DNA from: Flavobacterium fluvii
Lineage (GTDB): Bacteria > Bacteroidota > Bacteroidia > Flavobacteriales > Flavobacteriaceae
Assembly: GCF_900129545.1 (NCBI RefSeq)
Contig: NZ_FQWB01000001.1
Location: forward strand, 1,116,001 to 1,180,000
Direction: 5' to 3'
Length of the DNA: 64,000 nt
In this document: positions 36,047 through 45,244 of the stretch, piece after piece
Layout: each line of letters begins with the position of its first letter
Numbering within the stretch: position 1 is the first letter of the stretch
The notes under the pieces: model-generated
What the model was told of the DNA's origin: nothing
What the model saw: only the letters and a program-made list of their open reading frames with translations
Database searches by the model: none
Position numbers and translations under genes: made by a program

Positions 36047-37531
36047 ATGTATTACATTGGATTTGATATAGGCAGCTCTTCGGTGAAAGTGGCTATCGTG
36101 GAAATTGCAACCGGAAAAAGCATTGGCGTAGTCCAAGAGCCAGAAACCGAAATGAGCATGCTTGCCCTGAAAAATGGTTGGGCAGAACAAAAACCGGAAG
36201 ATTGGTGGCAACATTCCTGCAATGCAGTTGCCAAATTGAAGAAGAAATTCAACATTTCCAGAACCCAAATAAAAGGAATAGGGATTTCGTATCAAATGCA
36301 CGGATTGGTTTTGGTCGATGCAGCAGGTCAGCCCTTGCGAAAATCGATAATTTGGTGCGACAGTCGTGCTGTTGAAATAGGAAATGAAGCTTTTGCAGGT
36401 ATCGGCGAAAAAAAATGCAATGAACACTTGCTGAATTCTCCCGGAAATTTCACGGCTTCAAAGTTGAAATGGGTCAAAGAAAACGAGCCGGAAGTTTACA
36501 ATCAGATTCATAAATTTATGCTGCCGGGTGATTACATCGCCTATAAATTATCCAATGTCATTAATACCACCATCTCGGGATTGTCTGAAGGAATTATGTG
36601 GGATTTTAAAAACGATACTTTCGCCAATTTCTTGTTTGAACATTATGGTATTTCGACTGAACTTGTTCCAGACATTGTTGATACTTTTTGCATCCAATCT
36701 AACGTAGATAAAAAAGGAGCAGAAGAAAGCGGCTTGGCCGAAGGAACTCCCATTTTTTACAGGGCAGGAGATCAGCCCAACAATGCACTTTCGTTGAACG
36801 TTTTTAATCCAGGCGAAGTGGCTGCAACAGGCGGAACATCGGGTGTAGTTTATGCAATGACCAATAGTTTGTCCGTAAAAGAAAGTTCAAGAGTCAATAA
36901 TTTTGCCCACGTCAACTACAAAAAAGGGAATGACCCAAGAATTGGAAAATTGTTGTGCATCAATGGAGCCGGAATTCAATACCGTTGGTTGCTGAATAAT
37001 CTTTCGGTCTCCTCTTATGAAGAAATGAATAATCTTGCTTCGGACATTCCGGTAGGTTCTGATGGGGTTTGCATGATTCCTTTTGGGAACGGAGCCGAAC
37101 GAATGCTCAACAGCAAAGACATCGGAACCAGATTGGTAAACGTCAATCTGAACAATCACGGTAAAGCACATATTTGTCGTGCAGCCTTGGAAGGAATTGC
37201 CTTTTCATTTGTGTATGGTATGGAAATCATGAAATCTGATGGAATTGAAGTAAACATAATGCGTGCAGGAAACGATAATTTATTCCGTTCCGAGATTTTC
37301 TCCAATACCGTGGCAACACTTATCGGACACGAAATAGAAATATACAATACTACTGGAGCCATTGGCGCGGCAAGAGCATCGGGTCTTCACGAAGGCGATT
37401 TTGAAACTTTCGGAAAATACATCACGGACAACGACCACGTGATGACTTATATGCCTTTTAAAGACAAACAACCGTATTTAGAAGCCTATCAACTTTGGAA
37501 AAATGAACTAGAATTAATAATAAATAAATAA
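36047..37531 (+). CDS. xylB: xylulokinase
   Basis: 494 residues of the FGGY carbohydrate kinase family. It phosphorylates D-xylulose to xylulose 5-phosphate. The N-terminal phosphate loop [20 protein letters not shown], the substrate region [12 protein letters not shown] and [13 protein letters not shown], and the C-terminal domain ([49 protein letters not shown]) are all in place. It lies between the GntR-type regulator and xylA with gaps of three and seven bases. The context fixes xylulokinase among the FGGY specificities. Confidence 0.95.
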   Translation: MYYIGFDIGSSSVKVAIVEIATGKSIGVVQEPETEMSMLALKNGWAEQKPEDWWQHSCNAVAKLKKKFNISRTQIKGIGISYQMHGLVLVDAAGQPLRKSIIWCDSRAVEIGNEAFAGIGEKKCNEHLLNSPGNFTASKLKWVKENEPEVYNQIHKFMLPGDYIAYKLSNVINTTISGLSEGIMWDFKNDTFANFLFEHYGISTELVPDIVDTFCIQSNVDKKGAEESGLAEGTPIFYRAGDQPNNALSLNVFNPGEVAATGGTSGVVYAMTNSLSVKESSRVNNFAHVNYKKGNDPRIGKLLCINGAGIQYRWLLNNLSVSSYEEMNNLASDIPVGSDGVCMIPFGNGAERMLNSKDIGTRLVNVNLNNHGKAHICRAALEGIAFSFVYGMEIMKSDGIEVNIMRAGNDNLFRSEIFSNTVATLIGHEIEIYNTTGAIGAARASGLHEGDFETFGKYITDNDHVMTYMPFKDKQPYLEAYQLWKNELELIINK

Positions 37532-37538
37532 ACAAAAA

Positions 37539-38864
37539 ATGGCAACTTTAGGCAATAAAGAATACTTTAAAGGTATTGGCGAAATTAAATTTGAAGGAAA
37601 GGAATCAGATAATCCGTTGGCATTCAAATATTACAATCCAGACCAAATCGTGGCTGGTAAAACAATGCGTGATCATTTTAAATTTTCCATCGCATACTGG
37701 CATACCTTCTGTGGGCAAGGTTCTGATCCATTTGGGCCTGGAACACAAAATTTTGCTTGGGATCAAGCATCAGATGCAGTTCAAGCAGCCAAAGACAAAG
37801 CGGATGCAGCATTCGAATTTACAACAAAAATGGGATTCGGTTACTACTGTTTCCACGATTACGATTTAATTAGAGAAGGAGCAACTTTTGGAGAGTCTGA
37901 AAAAAGAATTCTAACCATTACCGACTATTTGAAAGAAAAACAAGCGGCTTCTGGCGTAAAATTGCTTTGGGGAACTGCCAATGCCTTTTCGAACCCTCGT
38001 TACATGAATGGTGCTTCTACCAATCCTGATTTTAACGTAGTGGCAAGAGCAGGTGGACAAGTAAAATTAGCCTTGGATGCCACAATTGCTTTAGGCGGTG
38101 AGAATTATGTTTTCTGGGGAGGACGCGAAGGATACATGTCGTTGTTAAACACCGATATGGGTAGAGAATTGGATCATATGGGGCAATTTTTGAGAATGGC
38201 TCGTGATTATGCTCGTGCGCAAGGATTTAAAGGAAACTTCTTCATTGAACCAAAACCTATGGAGCCAATGAAGCATCAATATGATTTTGATTGTGCCACT
38301 GCAATTGGATTTTTACGTGCACAAGGGTTGGAGAATGATTTCAAGATGAATATCGAAGTGAATCACGCAACTCTGGCGCAACACACATTCCAACACGAAA
38401 TTGACGTGGCTGCACAAGCGGGAATGTTGGGGAGTTTGGATGCCAACAGGGGAGATTACCAAAACGGATGGGATACAGACCAGTTCCCAAACAACATTCA
38501 AGAAACTACCGAAGCAATGTTGGTGTTCTTGAAAGCAGGTGGTTTACAAGGTGGTGGAGTTAATTTTGATGCCAAAATCAGAAGAAATTCAACCGATATG
38601 GAAGATGTTTTCCTTGCACACATTGGTGGAGCGGACACTTTCGCAAGAGCTTTGTTGACTGCAGACAAAATCATTACTTCATCGGCTTATGATAAATTGA
38701 GGGCAGCACGTTACAACTCATTCGATGCTGGTAAAGGAAAAGAATTTGAAGAAGGAAAATTGTCCATGCAAGATTTGTACAAAATAGCTCAAGAAAACGG
38801 AGAACTTTCATTGCAAAGCGGTAAACAAGAGTTGTTCGAAAATATCATTAATCAATACATTTAA
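37539..38864 (+). CDS. xylA: xylose isomerase
   Basis: 441 residues, a class II type xylose isomerase typical of Bacteroidetes. It converts D-xylose to D-xylulose. The catalytic histidine lies in [14 protein letters not shown], the metal and substrate ligands in [35 protein letters not shown] and [20 protein letters not shown]. The N-terminal region is rich in aromatics ([20 protein letters not shown]), as in known members. It follows xylB by seven bases. A hairpin at 38892-38945 separates it from the transporter gene. Confidence 0.98.
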   Translation: MATLGNKEYFKGIGEIKFEGKESDNPLAFKYYNPDQIVAGKTMRDHFKFSIAYWHTFCGQGSDPFGPGTQNFAWDQASDAVQAAKDKADAAFEFTTKMGFGYYCFHDYDLIREGATFGESEKRILTITDYLKEKQAASGVKLLWGTANAFSNPRYMNGASTNPDFNVVARAGGQVKLALDATIALGGENYVFWGGREGYMSLLNTDMGRELDHMGQFLRMARDYARAQGFKGNFFIEPKPMEPMKHQYDFDCATAIGFLRAQGLENDFKMNIEVNHATLAQHTFQHEIDVAAQAGMLGSLDANRGDYQNGWDTDQFPNNIQETTEAMLVFLKAGGLQGGGVNFDAKIRRNSTDMEDVFLAHIGGADTFARALLTADKIITSSAYDKLRAARYNSFDAGKGKEFEEGKLSMQDLYKIAQENGELSLQSGKQELFENIINQYI

Positions 38865-38891
38865 TATATTTTGAATTAGTTTTGAATAATT

Positions 38892-38945
38892 AAAGGTGTC
38901 GGAAACATTTAATTGTATAGTTAAAGGCTTTCCAGACACCTTTTT
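38892..38945 (+). terminator. terminator or attenuator between xylA and the transporter
   Basis: AAAGGTGTC (38892-38900) pairs with GACACCTTT (38935-38943), and GGAAA/TTTCC (38901-38905 with 38929-38933) continues the stem; a T run follows. The transporter gene begins 71 bases later with no good promoter in between, so partial read-through is plausible. Confidence 0.8.
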
Positions 38946-39015
38946 ATTTGTTCTAATTTTAAAAAAAACTCAATATCAACTAACTTAATTGTTTAATTTA
39001 ACCACAACCTAATTT

Positions 39016-40704
39016 ATGAACACATTACAATTGGCAGATTATCTAGTCTTTCTTGTCTATTTCTTTATAGTTGCAGGATACGGCTATTCCGTTTACATAC
39101 GCAAAAAAACAAAGTCGATATCGGCCTCGCATGATTACTTTTTGGCGGAAGGATCCTTGACTTGGTGGGCAATCGGAACATCATTGATTGCTTCCAATAT
39201 ATCATCGGAACAATTTATCGCCATGTCTGGAAACGGATTCAAGATGGGATTGGCCATTGCGACCTACGAATGGATGGCAGCCTTGACCTTGATCATAGTA
39301 GCCGTATTTTTTATTCCGGTTTATTTAAAGAACAAGATTTATACAATGCCCCAGTTTTTGAGCGAAAGATACAACGGAAACGTGGCGATGATCATGGCCG
39401 TTTTTTGGTTGTTGCTTTACGTAATCGTGAATTTGACTTCCATTCTTTATTTGGGAGCCTTGGCCATCAACGGGATTTCAGGAATTGAAATCAATTTATG
39501 CATGTACGGATTGGCATTTTTCGCCATCATTATTGCATTGGGCGGAATGAAAGTAATTGGATATACCGATGTTGTTCAGGTCGTGTTCTTGATATTTGGA
39601 GGTTTGGTGACCACTTATTTGGCATTGGACAAAGTAGCCGAATTAAACGGACAAAGCGGAATGGTCCAGGGGTTCAATTATATGTTGGATCAATCTGGAG
39701 ACCATTTTCACATGATATTCAAAAAAGACAATGCCAACTTCCCAAGTTTACCTGGATTGACGGTTTTGTTCGGAGGAATGTGGATCGTGAATTTGAATTA
39801 TTGGGGATGTAACCAATACATCACTCAAAGAGCTTTGGGAGCCGATTTAAAGACGGCAAGAAGCGGAATTTTGTTTGCGGCTTTCTTGAAATTATTAATG
39901 CCTGTAATCGTGGTTTTGCCCGGAATTGCAGCTTACGTGATTTACACCAAGGGAGGTTTGCAAACCGAAATGTTGGGGCCTGACGGAATCATAAACCCAG
40001 ACCGCTCATATCCGGTATTGTTGAACTTGTTGCCTGTTGGATTGAAAGGATTGTCTTTTGCTGCCTTGACGGCTGCCGTGGTGGCATCGTTGGCGGGAAA
40101 AGTAAACAGTATCTCCACTATTTTTACCTTGGACATCTTCAAGAAAAAAATTAACGTGGATGCTTCCGAAAAGAAAATGGTGCAAGTAGGGAAGATTACG
40201 GTTGTTGCAGCCATGCTGTTGGCAGTTGTTATTGCTCCCTTTTTGGGAATTGACAAAAAAGGAGGATTTGAATTCATACAAGAATACACCGGATTTGTAA
40301 GTCCAGGTATTTTTGCAATGTTTATCATGGGTTTCTTCTGGAAAAAAACAAGTTCCAATGCAGCGATGTTTGCCACCGTTGGAGGATTTGTATTGTCGGT
40401 AATACTCAAATTCTTGCCTGGTTTCATGAATTTGGAATTCTTGTACAGTACAGGATTTGCGACATTGGTGGAACAAGAAGATAAAACAAGGCTTTATGAA
40501 ATTCCGTTTTTGGATAGAATGGGAATTGTATTTGGAGTATGTGTTTTGTTGATGATTTTAATCAGTTTGTACGATGCCAAAAAAGGTGTTAAAGTAAAAG
40601 GATTGGAAGTTGACACTGCCATGTTTAAAGTAAGCAATGGTTTTGCTGCAGGAGCATTGATTATATGCGGTGTGCTCGTGGCCTTGTATTCTGTTTTCTG
40701 GTAG
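39016..40704 (+). CDS. sodium:xylose-type symporter, SSS family
   Basis: 562 residues, about 14 transmembrane helices, solute:sodium symporter of the SGLT type. It shows YFLAEGSLTWWAIGTSLIAS, ISSEQFIAMSGNG, YTMPQFLSERYNG, LTSILYLGALAING, WIVNLNYWGCNQYITQRALG and AAVVASLAGKVNSISTIFTL, nearly the same blocks as the transporter at 8471-10156. Its place after xylR-xylB-xylA suggests xylose uptake. The larger differences between the paralogues lie in the loop around residues 215-260 and at the C-terminus, both ending in FW. Confidence 0.92.
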   Translation: MNTLQLADYLVFLVYFFIVAGYGYSVYIRKKTKSISASHDYFLAEGSLTWWAIGTSLIASNISSEQFIAMSGNGFKMGLAIATYEWMAALTLIIVAVFFIPVYLKNKIYTMPQFLSERYNGNVAMIMAVFWLLLYVIVNLTSILYLGALAINGISGIEINLCMYGLAFFAIIIALGGMKVIGYTDVVQVVFLIFGGLVTTYLALDKVAELNGQSGMVQGFNYMLDQSGDHFHMIFKKDNANFPSLPGLTVLFGGMWIVNLNYWGCNQYITQRALGADLKTARSGILFAAFLKLLMPVIVVLPGIAAYVIYTKGGLQTEMLGPDGIINPDRSYPVLLNLLPVGLKGLSFAALTAAVVASLAGKVNSISTIFTLDIFKKKINVDASEKKMVQVGKITVVAAMLLAVVIAPFLGIDKKGGFEFIQEYTGFVSPGIFAMFIMGFFWKKTSSNAAMFATVGGFVLSVILKFLPGFMNLEFLYSTGFATLVEQEDKTRLYEIPFLDRMGIVFGVCVLLMILISLYDAKKGVKVKGLEVDTAMFKVSNGFAAGALIICGVLVALYSVFW

Positions 40705-40747
40705 GATTGTAACCATAAGGTTTTCTATAACTAAACTTGTAGACTTG

Positions 40748-40786
40748 AAACCGAGATTTGACTATTGTCGAATCTCGGTTTTCTTG
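40748..40786 (+). terminator. terminator after the xylose transporter
   Basis: AAACCGAGATT (40748-40758) pairs with AATCTCGGTTT (40771-40781), with a 12-base loop and a T-rich tail, 44 bases after the stop codon. Confidence 0.9.
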
Positions 40787-40870
40787 TTTTTGGACGGTAA
40801 GGAATGTGTGAAATAGTGCTGAAAAAGAGTTTTTTGGAAATTTCAAAACAAAACCAAAGTAGGTTAAAAA

Positions 40871-40899
40871 CAAAAAACCCACTCGAGTTGAGTGGGTTT
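40871..40899 (-). terminator. terminator of tRNA-Phe
   Basis: ACCCACTC (40877-40884) pairs with GAGTGGGT (40890-40897), loop of five. On the minus strand it follows the tRNA 3' end at once and is followed by a T run. Confidence 0.88.
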
Positions 40900-40975
40900 T
40901 GGTGGTGCCTCCAGGGATCGAACCAGGGACACATGGATTTTCAGTCCATTGCTCTACCATCTGAGCTAAGGCACC
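40900..40975 (-). tRNA. tRNA-Phe (anticodon GAA)
   Basis: 76 bases including the encoded CCA. The acceptor stem GGTGCCT pairs with AGGCACC. The D arm has GCTC/GAGC, the anticodon stem ATGGA/TCCAT encloses the loop CTGAAAA with anticodon GAA, and the T arm CCTGG/CCTGG-type pairing carries TTCGATC. A consensus promoter precedes it and a hairpin terminator follows, so it is a single-gene transcript. Minus-strand orientation. Confidence 0.97.
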
Positions 40976-40990
40976 GTGCTAATGCGGGTG

Positions 40991-41021
40991 CAAATATAGA
41001 ACGATTTTTAATTTATCCAAA
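40991..41021 (-). promoter_or_regulatory. consensus promoter of tRNA-Phe
   Basis: On the minus strand TTTG (41018-41021), a 19-base spacer and TATATTTG (40991-40998), a perfect Bacteroidetes promoter 15 bases before the tRNA 5' end. Confidence 0.88.
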
Positions 41022-41072
41022 ACAATTTTAAAAAAAAATCAATTCGTATCTTCGTGCCGTTAAAGATAAATT

Positions 41073-41807
41073 ATGATTCTAGCGATTGATGTTGGGAATA
41101 CCAGAATTAAAGCGGCTGTCTTTGAGGGTGCTACCGTTTTGGAGAACTTTGTTTTCTTGAAAACGGAACTTGAAAAAAATATTCAAAATATTTTAAATAA
41201 ATATGAAAAAGTATCCCATTTGATGGTTTCTTCAGTTTCTGACGTGGAAAAACAGTCTTTTTCCGCCTTTGAAAACCTCGTAAATATACATTTTGTTTCC
41301 CATAGTGATTCTTTTCCGTTTGTCAACTGCTATTCAACTCCTCAAACGTTGGGGATTGACAGGATGGTGAATGCCGCTGGCGCAACTTTGCAGTTCCCGA
41401 ACCAGAATCGGCTGGTTATCGATGCGGGAACTTGCGTTACTTATGATTTTATCGACGAATCCAACAATTATCTTGGTGGAGCGATTTCGCCGGGTTTGGG
41501 CTTGCGATATGCCGCCTTGCATAATTTCACTGCAAAACTTCCGTTGTTGGAATTGGAAAGCCCGGAACATTTTGTCGGGAAATCCACTTCGGAATCCATT
41601 CATTCCGGAGTTGTAAATGGATTGGTCCATGAAATTGACGGTTTCATAGCCGAATATGAGGCATTGTATCCAAAATTTATAATAATTTTAACGGGTGGAG
41701 ACACAGTTTTTTTGGCTAAACGATTAAAAAATACCATATTTGCCAATTCAAATTTCCTTCTCGAAAGTTTGAACCAACTATTTCAATATAAAATCAAAAA
41801 TGATTAA
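41073..41807 (+). CDS. coaX: type III pantothenate kinase
   Basis: 244 residues. It phosphorylates pantothenate, the first step of coenzyme A synthesis. The ASKHA-fold phosphate loop LAIDVGNTRIKAAVFEG opens the protein; GIDRMVNAAGA and LVIDAGTCVTYDFID give the substrate and metal region; AISPGLGLRYAALHNFTAKLP and ILTGGDTVFLAKRL complete the family pattern. It overlaps the next gene by eight bases (shared ATGATTAA), so translation is coupled. It is divergent from tRNA-Phe. Confidence 0.96.
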   Translation: MILAIDVGNTRIKAAVFEGATVLENFVFLKTELEKNIQNILNKYEKVSHLMVSSVSDVEKQSFSAFENLVNIHFVSHSDSFPFVNCYSTPQTLGIDRMVNAAGATLQFPNQNRLVIDAGTCVTYDFIDESNNYLGGAISPGLGLRYAALHNFTAKLPLLELESPEHFVGKSTSESIHSGVVNGLVHEIDGFIAEYEALYPKFIIILTGGDTVFLAKRLKNTIFANSNFLLESLNQLFQYKIKND

Positions 41808-43053
41808 AAAAATTATAATAAGTGCTTGTTTATTTATGACGCTTGTTTCTTTTTCCCAAGAAGGAACTTCTTCCCCTTATTCTTTTTATGGAATTGGTGA
41901 CATAAAATTTAGTGGGACGCTTGAAAACCGTTCTATGGGAGGCATATCAATCGCCCAAGACAGTACCCACATTAACTTGCAAAATCCAGCATCTTATGCC
42001 AATTTAAAATGGACTGCTTTCACGATTGGTGGAGCAAGTAATTATACCAAACAAAAATCAGGTTCCGAATCGGCCACTGCCCAAAAAACAACATTGGATT
42101 ATTTGGCTTTAGGGATTCCTTTGGGCCAAAAATTTGGAGGAGCTTTTGGTTTGATTCCTTATTCTTCTGTAGGATACAGAATTGCAAACGAGAATCCCGA
42201 CCCGACCCAAATCAGCAAACGTTTTAATGGTTGGGGTGGTTTGAACAGAGTTTTCATGGGTTTTGGATATAATGTGGTCAAGAATTTGAATGTTGGGGTG
42301 AATGCGTATTACAACTTTGGGAAAATTCAAAGTAAAAGTTTGGAATATATTCCAGAAGTTTCAACTGGATCCAGTGAGATGAATGTTGTCACTTTGTCGG
42401 GCGTGAACTTCAATATCGGGATGATGTACAAAGCCAAACTTACTGATAAATTGTCTGTGTTCAGCAGTTTGTATTATTCACCTGGAAGTACTTTGAAAGC
42501 TGAAAACACGAGAACCATCGCGACGGTATCTTATAATTCGGTTTATGATTTGCAATTGGTGGATGTTTTGCCGGAACAAACCAGCAAGGCTGATTTGAAA
42601 TTACCTAAAAAATTAGCAATTGGAGCAGGAATTGGAGATTCCAAGAAATGGCTTTTGGGTGGGGAGATTGCTGTTCAAGGTTCGGGTAATTTGGCAAATA
42701 ATTACAACACCATCGATGATGTAAGTTATGAAAACTCCGAAAGATACAGCATAGGTGGATATTATACGCCTAACTCCAATCCTTTTTCAAGTTATCTTGA
42801 AAGAATTACTTATAGAGGTGGATTCAAATATGAAAAAACGGGACTTATTGTCAATTCAACTTCAATAAACGATGTGTCGTTGAACTTTGGAATGGGATTG
42901 CCTATTACGGGCTCTTTGTCTAATTTCAACGTAGGCTTGGAATACGGACAAAAAGGAACTACTTCACATAATTTGGTTCAGGAAAACTATTTCAGTTTAA
43001 TGGTGAGTTTTTCATTGAACGACAAATGGTTCGTGAAACGTAAATTCTTTTAA
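41800..43053 (+). CDS. outer-membrane beta-barrel protein (FadL/PorV-like)
   Basis: 417 residues. Signal peptide IIISACLFMTLVSFSQ. The opening of the mature part, SSPYSFYGIGDIKFSGTLENRSMGGISIAQDSTHINLQNPASYAN, resembles the FadL/OmpP1-like outer-membrane family (early Gly-rich strands, NPAS motif). The protein ends in an aromatic residue (KRKFF), as barrel proteins do. It overlaps coaX and precedes lptC by 53 bases. A role in hydrophobic solute transport or envelope maintenance is possible; no specific substrate can be named. Confidence 0.75.
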   Translation: MIKKIIISACLFMTLVSFSQEGTSSPYSFYGIGDIKFSGTLENRSMGGISIAQDSTHINLQNPASYANLKWTAFTIGGASNYTKQKSGSESATAQKTTLDYLALGIPLGQKFGGAFGLIPYSSVGYRIANENPDPTQISKRFNGWGGLNRVFMGFGYNVVKNLNVGVNAYYNFGKIQSKSLEYIPEVSTGSSEMNVVTLSGVNFNIGMMYKAKLTDKLSVFSSLYYSPGSTLKAENTRTIATVSYNSVYDLQLVDVLPEQTSKADLKLPKKLAIGAGIGDSKKWLLGGEIAVQGSGNLANNYNTIDDVSYENSERYSIGGYYTPNSNPFSSYLERITYRGGFKYEKTGLIVNSTSINDVSLNFGMGLPITGSLSNFNVGLEYGQKGTTSHNLVQENYFSLMVSFSLNDKWFVKRKFF

Positions 43054-43106
43054 AATTTTATTTTCCTGTCCTCTAAAATAATCACCAACAGCTTCGTGCT
43101 TAACGT

Positions 43107-43661
43107 ATGACTTCATTAAAAAAATACCTAATCCTTGCGCCTGTTTTGGTTCTGGCCATAACATCGTTTTTTGGATGTGAAAGTAATTTTAAGGAGGTGC
43201 AAAAAAGCAATTTTTCGGAGTTTGTTCCCAGTGGCGAAGCCGACAAAATAAATTTGAAATACACGGATTCCGGTCGTATAACCGTAGTGTTGGTCAGTCC
43301 AAAAATGCGGGAGTATGCCAGTGTTGATTTTCCGTTTACGGAATTTCCAAAAGGGATTGACGTCACTTTGTACGATAAAAACGGAAAAAAGACCTACATC
43401 AAATCGGATTATGCCACTTCCTTCAAGTCGACAAACATTATTGATTTGGTAGGGAACGTGAAAATTAATTCGCAAGATGGGCAAACGTTGGAAACGGACC
43501 AATTGTATTTTGACCAAAAAAACGAATGGTTTTATACCGAAAAAAGATTTAAATTTACGGATCCCAAAGGAGTTTCAAACGGAGTAGGAATCGACTTTAG
43601 TAAAGATTTTAAAGTTATCAATTCACAAAGTATAGTCGGCGAAGTACTGTCGGCTGATTAA
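43107..43661 (+). CDS. lptC: LPS export ABC transporter periplasmic protein LptC
   Basis: 184 residues. N-terminal membrane anchor with a lipobox-like TSFFGC. The jelly-roll pattern of LptC follows: SGRITVVLVSPKMREYAS, FPKGIDVTLYDKNGKKTYIKSDYA, IIDLVGNVKINSQDGQTLETDQLYFD and FTDPKGVSNGVGIDFSKDF. LptC takes lipopolysaccharide from LptBFG and hands it to LptA at the periplasmic bridge. The other lpt genes are not in the window. The small membrane protein gene follows after 17 bases. Confidence 0.88.
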   Translation: MTSLKKYLILAPVLVLAITSFFGCESNFKEVQKSNFSEFVPSGEADKINLKYTDSGRITVVLVSPKMREYASVDFPFTEFPKGIDVTLYDKNGKKTYIKSDYATSFKSTNIIDLVGNVKINSQDGQTLETDQLYFDQKNEWFYTEKRFKFTDPKGVSNGVGIDFSKDFKVINSQSIVGEVLSAD

Positions 43662-43678
43662 ATTTACACATTTCAATT

Positions 43679-43873
43679 ATGAATTACCTTAAATATACCC
43701 AATACATATATCTTGTTGCAGCCGTTTTTTTTACCATTAAAGCTGTAGAAATTTGGGATCAGGACAACGACCAACATTTCCTTTTCCTGGGGATTGCCGT
43801 TCTTTCTGTTTTCATGTTCTTTTTTAGAAGAAGATTTGCCAATAAATTTGAAGACAGAAACAAGAAACCCTAA
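43679..43873 (+). CDS. small membrane protein of unknown function
   Basis: 64 residues. Two hydrophobic segments (YIYLVAAVFFTIKAVEIW and HFLFLGIAVLSVFMFFF) end in a strongly basic tail (RRRFANKFEDRNKKP), so the C-terminus should be cytoplasmic. It lies between lptC and the CNNM protein gene with gaps of 17 and two bases, clearly within the operon. I do not recognise a family. A contact with the envelope proteins next to it is possible but not shown. Confidence 0.75.
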   Translation: MNYLKYTQYIYLVAAVFFTIKAVEIWDQDNDQHFLFLGIAVLSVFMFFFRRRFANKFEDRNKKP

Positions 43874-43875
43874 TT

Positions 43876-45135
43876 ATGGAAATAGGTATTATAATAGTAT
43901 GTTTACTACTATGCGCCTTTTTCTCGGGAATGGAAATAGCCTTCATTTCTTCCAATAAAATATATCTTGAAATAGAGAAAAAACAAGATAGTTTTATTTC
44001 GAATATCCTTACAAAACTTACGGAGAAACCTTCAAAATTTATTGCCGCAATGCTTATTGGCAATAATATAGCCTTGGTGGTTTATGGTTTTTTTATGGGT
44101 GATTTATTGATGTATTGGATCCAGCTTTTTGGATTTCATTTTTCGGACTTGCTGAACTTGGTCATTCAAACCCTGATTTCGACATTGGTAGTGTTGATAA
44201 CGGCGGAGTTTCTTCCCAAGGTTTTTTTTCAAATTTATGCCAATACTTTCATTAAGGCTTTTGCCATTCCGGCTTATGCTTTTTACGTGTTGTTTTATTA
44301 TATATCCACATTTTTTATCTGGGTTTCTGATTTTGTGTTGAAACGATTTTTCAAAACCGAAGGCGACCAAATTCCCCTGTATTTTAGTAAAGTGGAACTC
44401 GGGAATTACATCACCGAGCAAATGAGTACGGTGGAAGACAACGAAGAGATGGACTCCGAGATTCAAATGTTTCAAAATGCCCTGGATTTTTCGGGAGTAA
44501 AAGCCCGCGACGTGATGAGTCCAAGAACAGAAATTGTGGCGGTTGATTTGTTTGATTCCGTTGCCGAATTGAAAACCTTGTTCATTGAAACAGGTTATTC
44601 CAAGATTGTGGTCTATCAAAACTCCCTCGATGACATAATTGGATACGTTCATTCTTTTGATTTGTTCAAAAAACCAAAAAACATCAAGTCGATCGTGATT
44701 CCGGTTGAATTTGTGCCGGAAACAATATATATCAAGGATGCCATGAATTTGCTGACCAAAAAACGGAAAAGCGTGGCTGTCGTTTTGGATGAATACGGAG
44801 GAACTTCGGGAATTATTACCATAGAAGACATAATTGAAGAACTTTTTGGCGAAATCGAAGACGAACACGATTCGGACGAAGAATTGACCGAAAATGAACT
44901 GGAAGAAGGTGTTTATGTTTTCTCGGCTCGATTGGATGTCGAATATTTGAATCTAACGTATAAACTTACTATTCCAGAGAGCGATTCTTACGGCACGCTT
45001 GGCGGTTTTATTGTGGATTTCACCAAAGAAATTCCTCAAAAAGGAGATGTAATTACCATTGGAAGCTTCCATTTTATTATAGAAGAAGCCACAAACAAGA
45101 AAATAGAATTGGTTAAAATGACAATAAAAGATTGA
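43876..45135 (+). CDS. CNNM/DUF21 membrane protein with CBS and CorC domains (hemolysin-family)
   Basis: 419 residues. The CNNM transmembrane domain covers about 1-190 (LLLCAFFSGMEIAFISSNKIYLEIE is the family opening). A pair of CBS domains follows (about 205-330: ARDVMSPRTEIVAVD, GYSKIVVYQNSLDDIIGYVHSFD, KSVAVVLDEYGGTSGIITIEDIIEELFGEI). The C-terminus is the CorC/HlyC domain (SYGTLGGFIVDFTKEIPQKGD). Members move magnesium or other divalent ions, or help in efflux; the name hemolysin is historical. It is related to GldE of gliding bacteria, but no gld genes are nearby. Start two bases after the small membrane protein. Confidence 0.9.
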   Translation: MEIGIIIVCLLLCAFFSGMEIAFISSNKIYLEIEKKQDSFISNILTKLTEKPSKFIAAMLIGNNIALVVYGFFMGDLLMYWIQLFGFHFSDLLNLVIQTLISTLVVLITAEFLPKVFFQIYANTFIKAFAIPAYAFYVLFYYISTFFIWVSDFVLKRFFKTEGDQIPLYFSKVELGNYITEQMSTVEDNEEMDSEIQMFQNALDFSGVKARDVMSPRTEIVAVDLFDSVAELKTLFIETGYSKIVVYQNSLDDIIGYVHSFDLFKKPKNIKSIVIPVEFVPETIYIKDAMNLLTKKRKSVAVVLDEYGGTSGIITIEDIIEELFGEIEDEHDSDEELTENELEEGVYVFSARLDVEYLNLTYKLTIPESDSYGTLGGFIVDFTKEIPQKGDVITIGSFHFIIEEATNKKIELVKMTIKD

Positions 45136-45244
45136 TTTTTTTTAGTAAATCAAATTTTCTTGTAAATTATAGTGCTACTACTATAATTATTAATTAGATA
45201 ATTGTATTTTCGCAAACTGAATATAAAAATTAACAACAATAAAA

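Noticed and set aside
40804..41031. 75-codon frame across the tRNA region
   Set aside because: It covers the tRNA-Phe gene, its terminator and its promoter in antisense and has no protein-like features.
43876..45135. GldE of the gliding machinery
   Set aside because: The domain layout is similar, but no gldD, mutY or ssb neighbour is present and the protein sits in the coaX-lptC-ppiD operon, so a general CNNM protein is the safer call.
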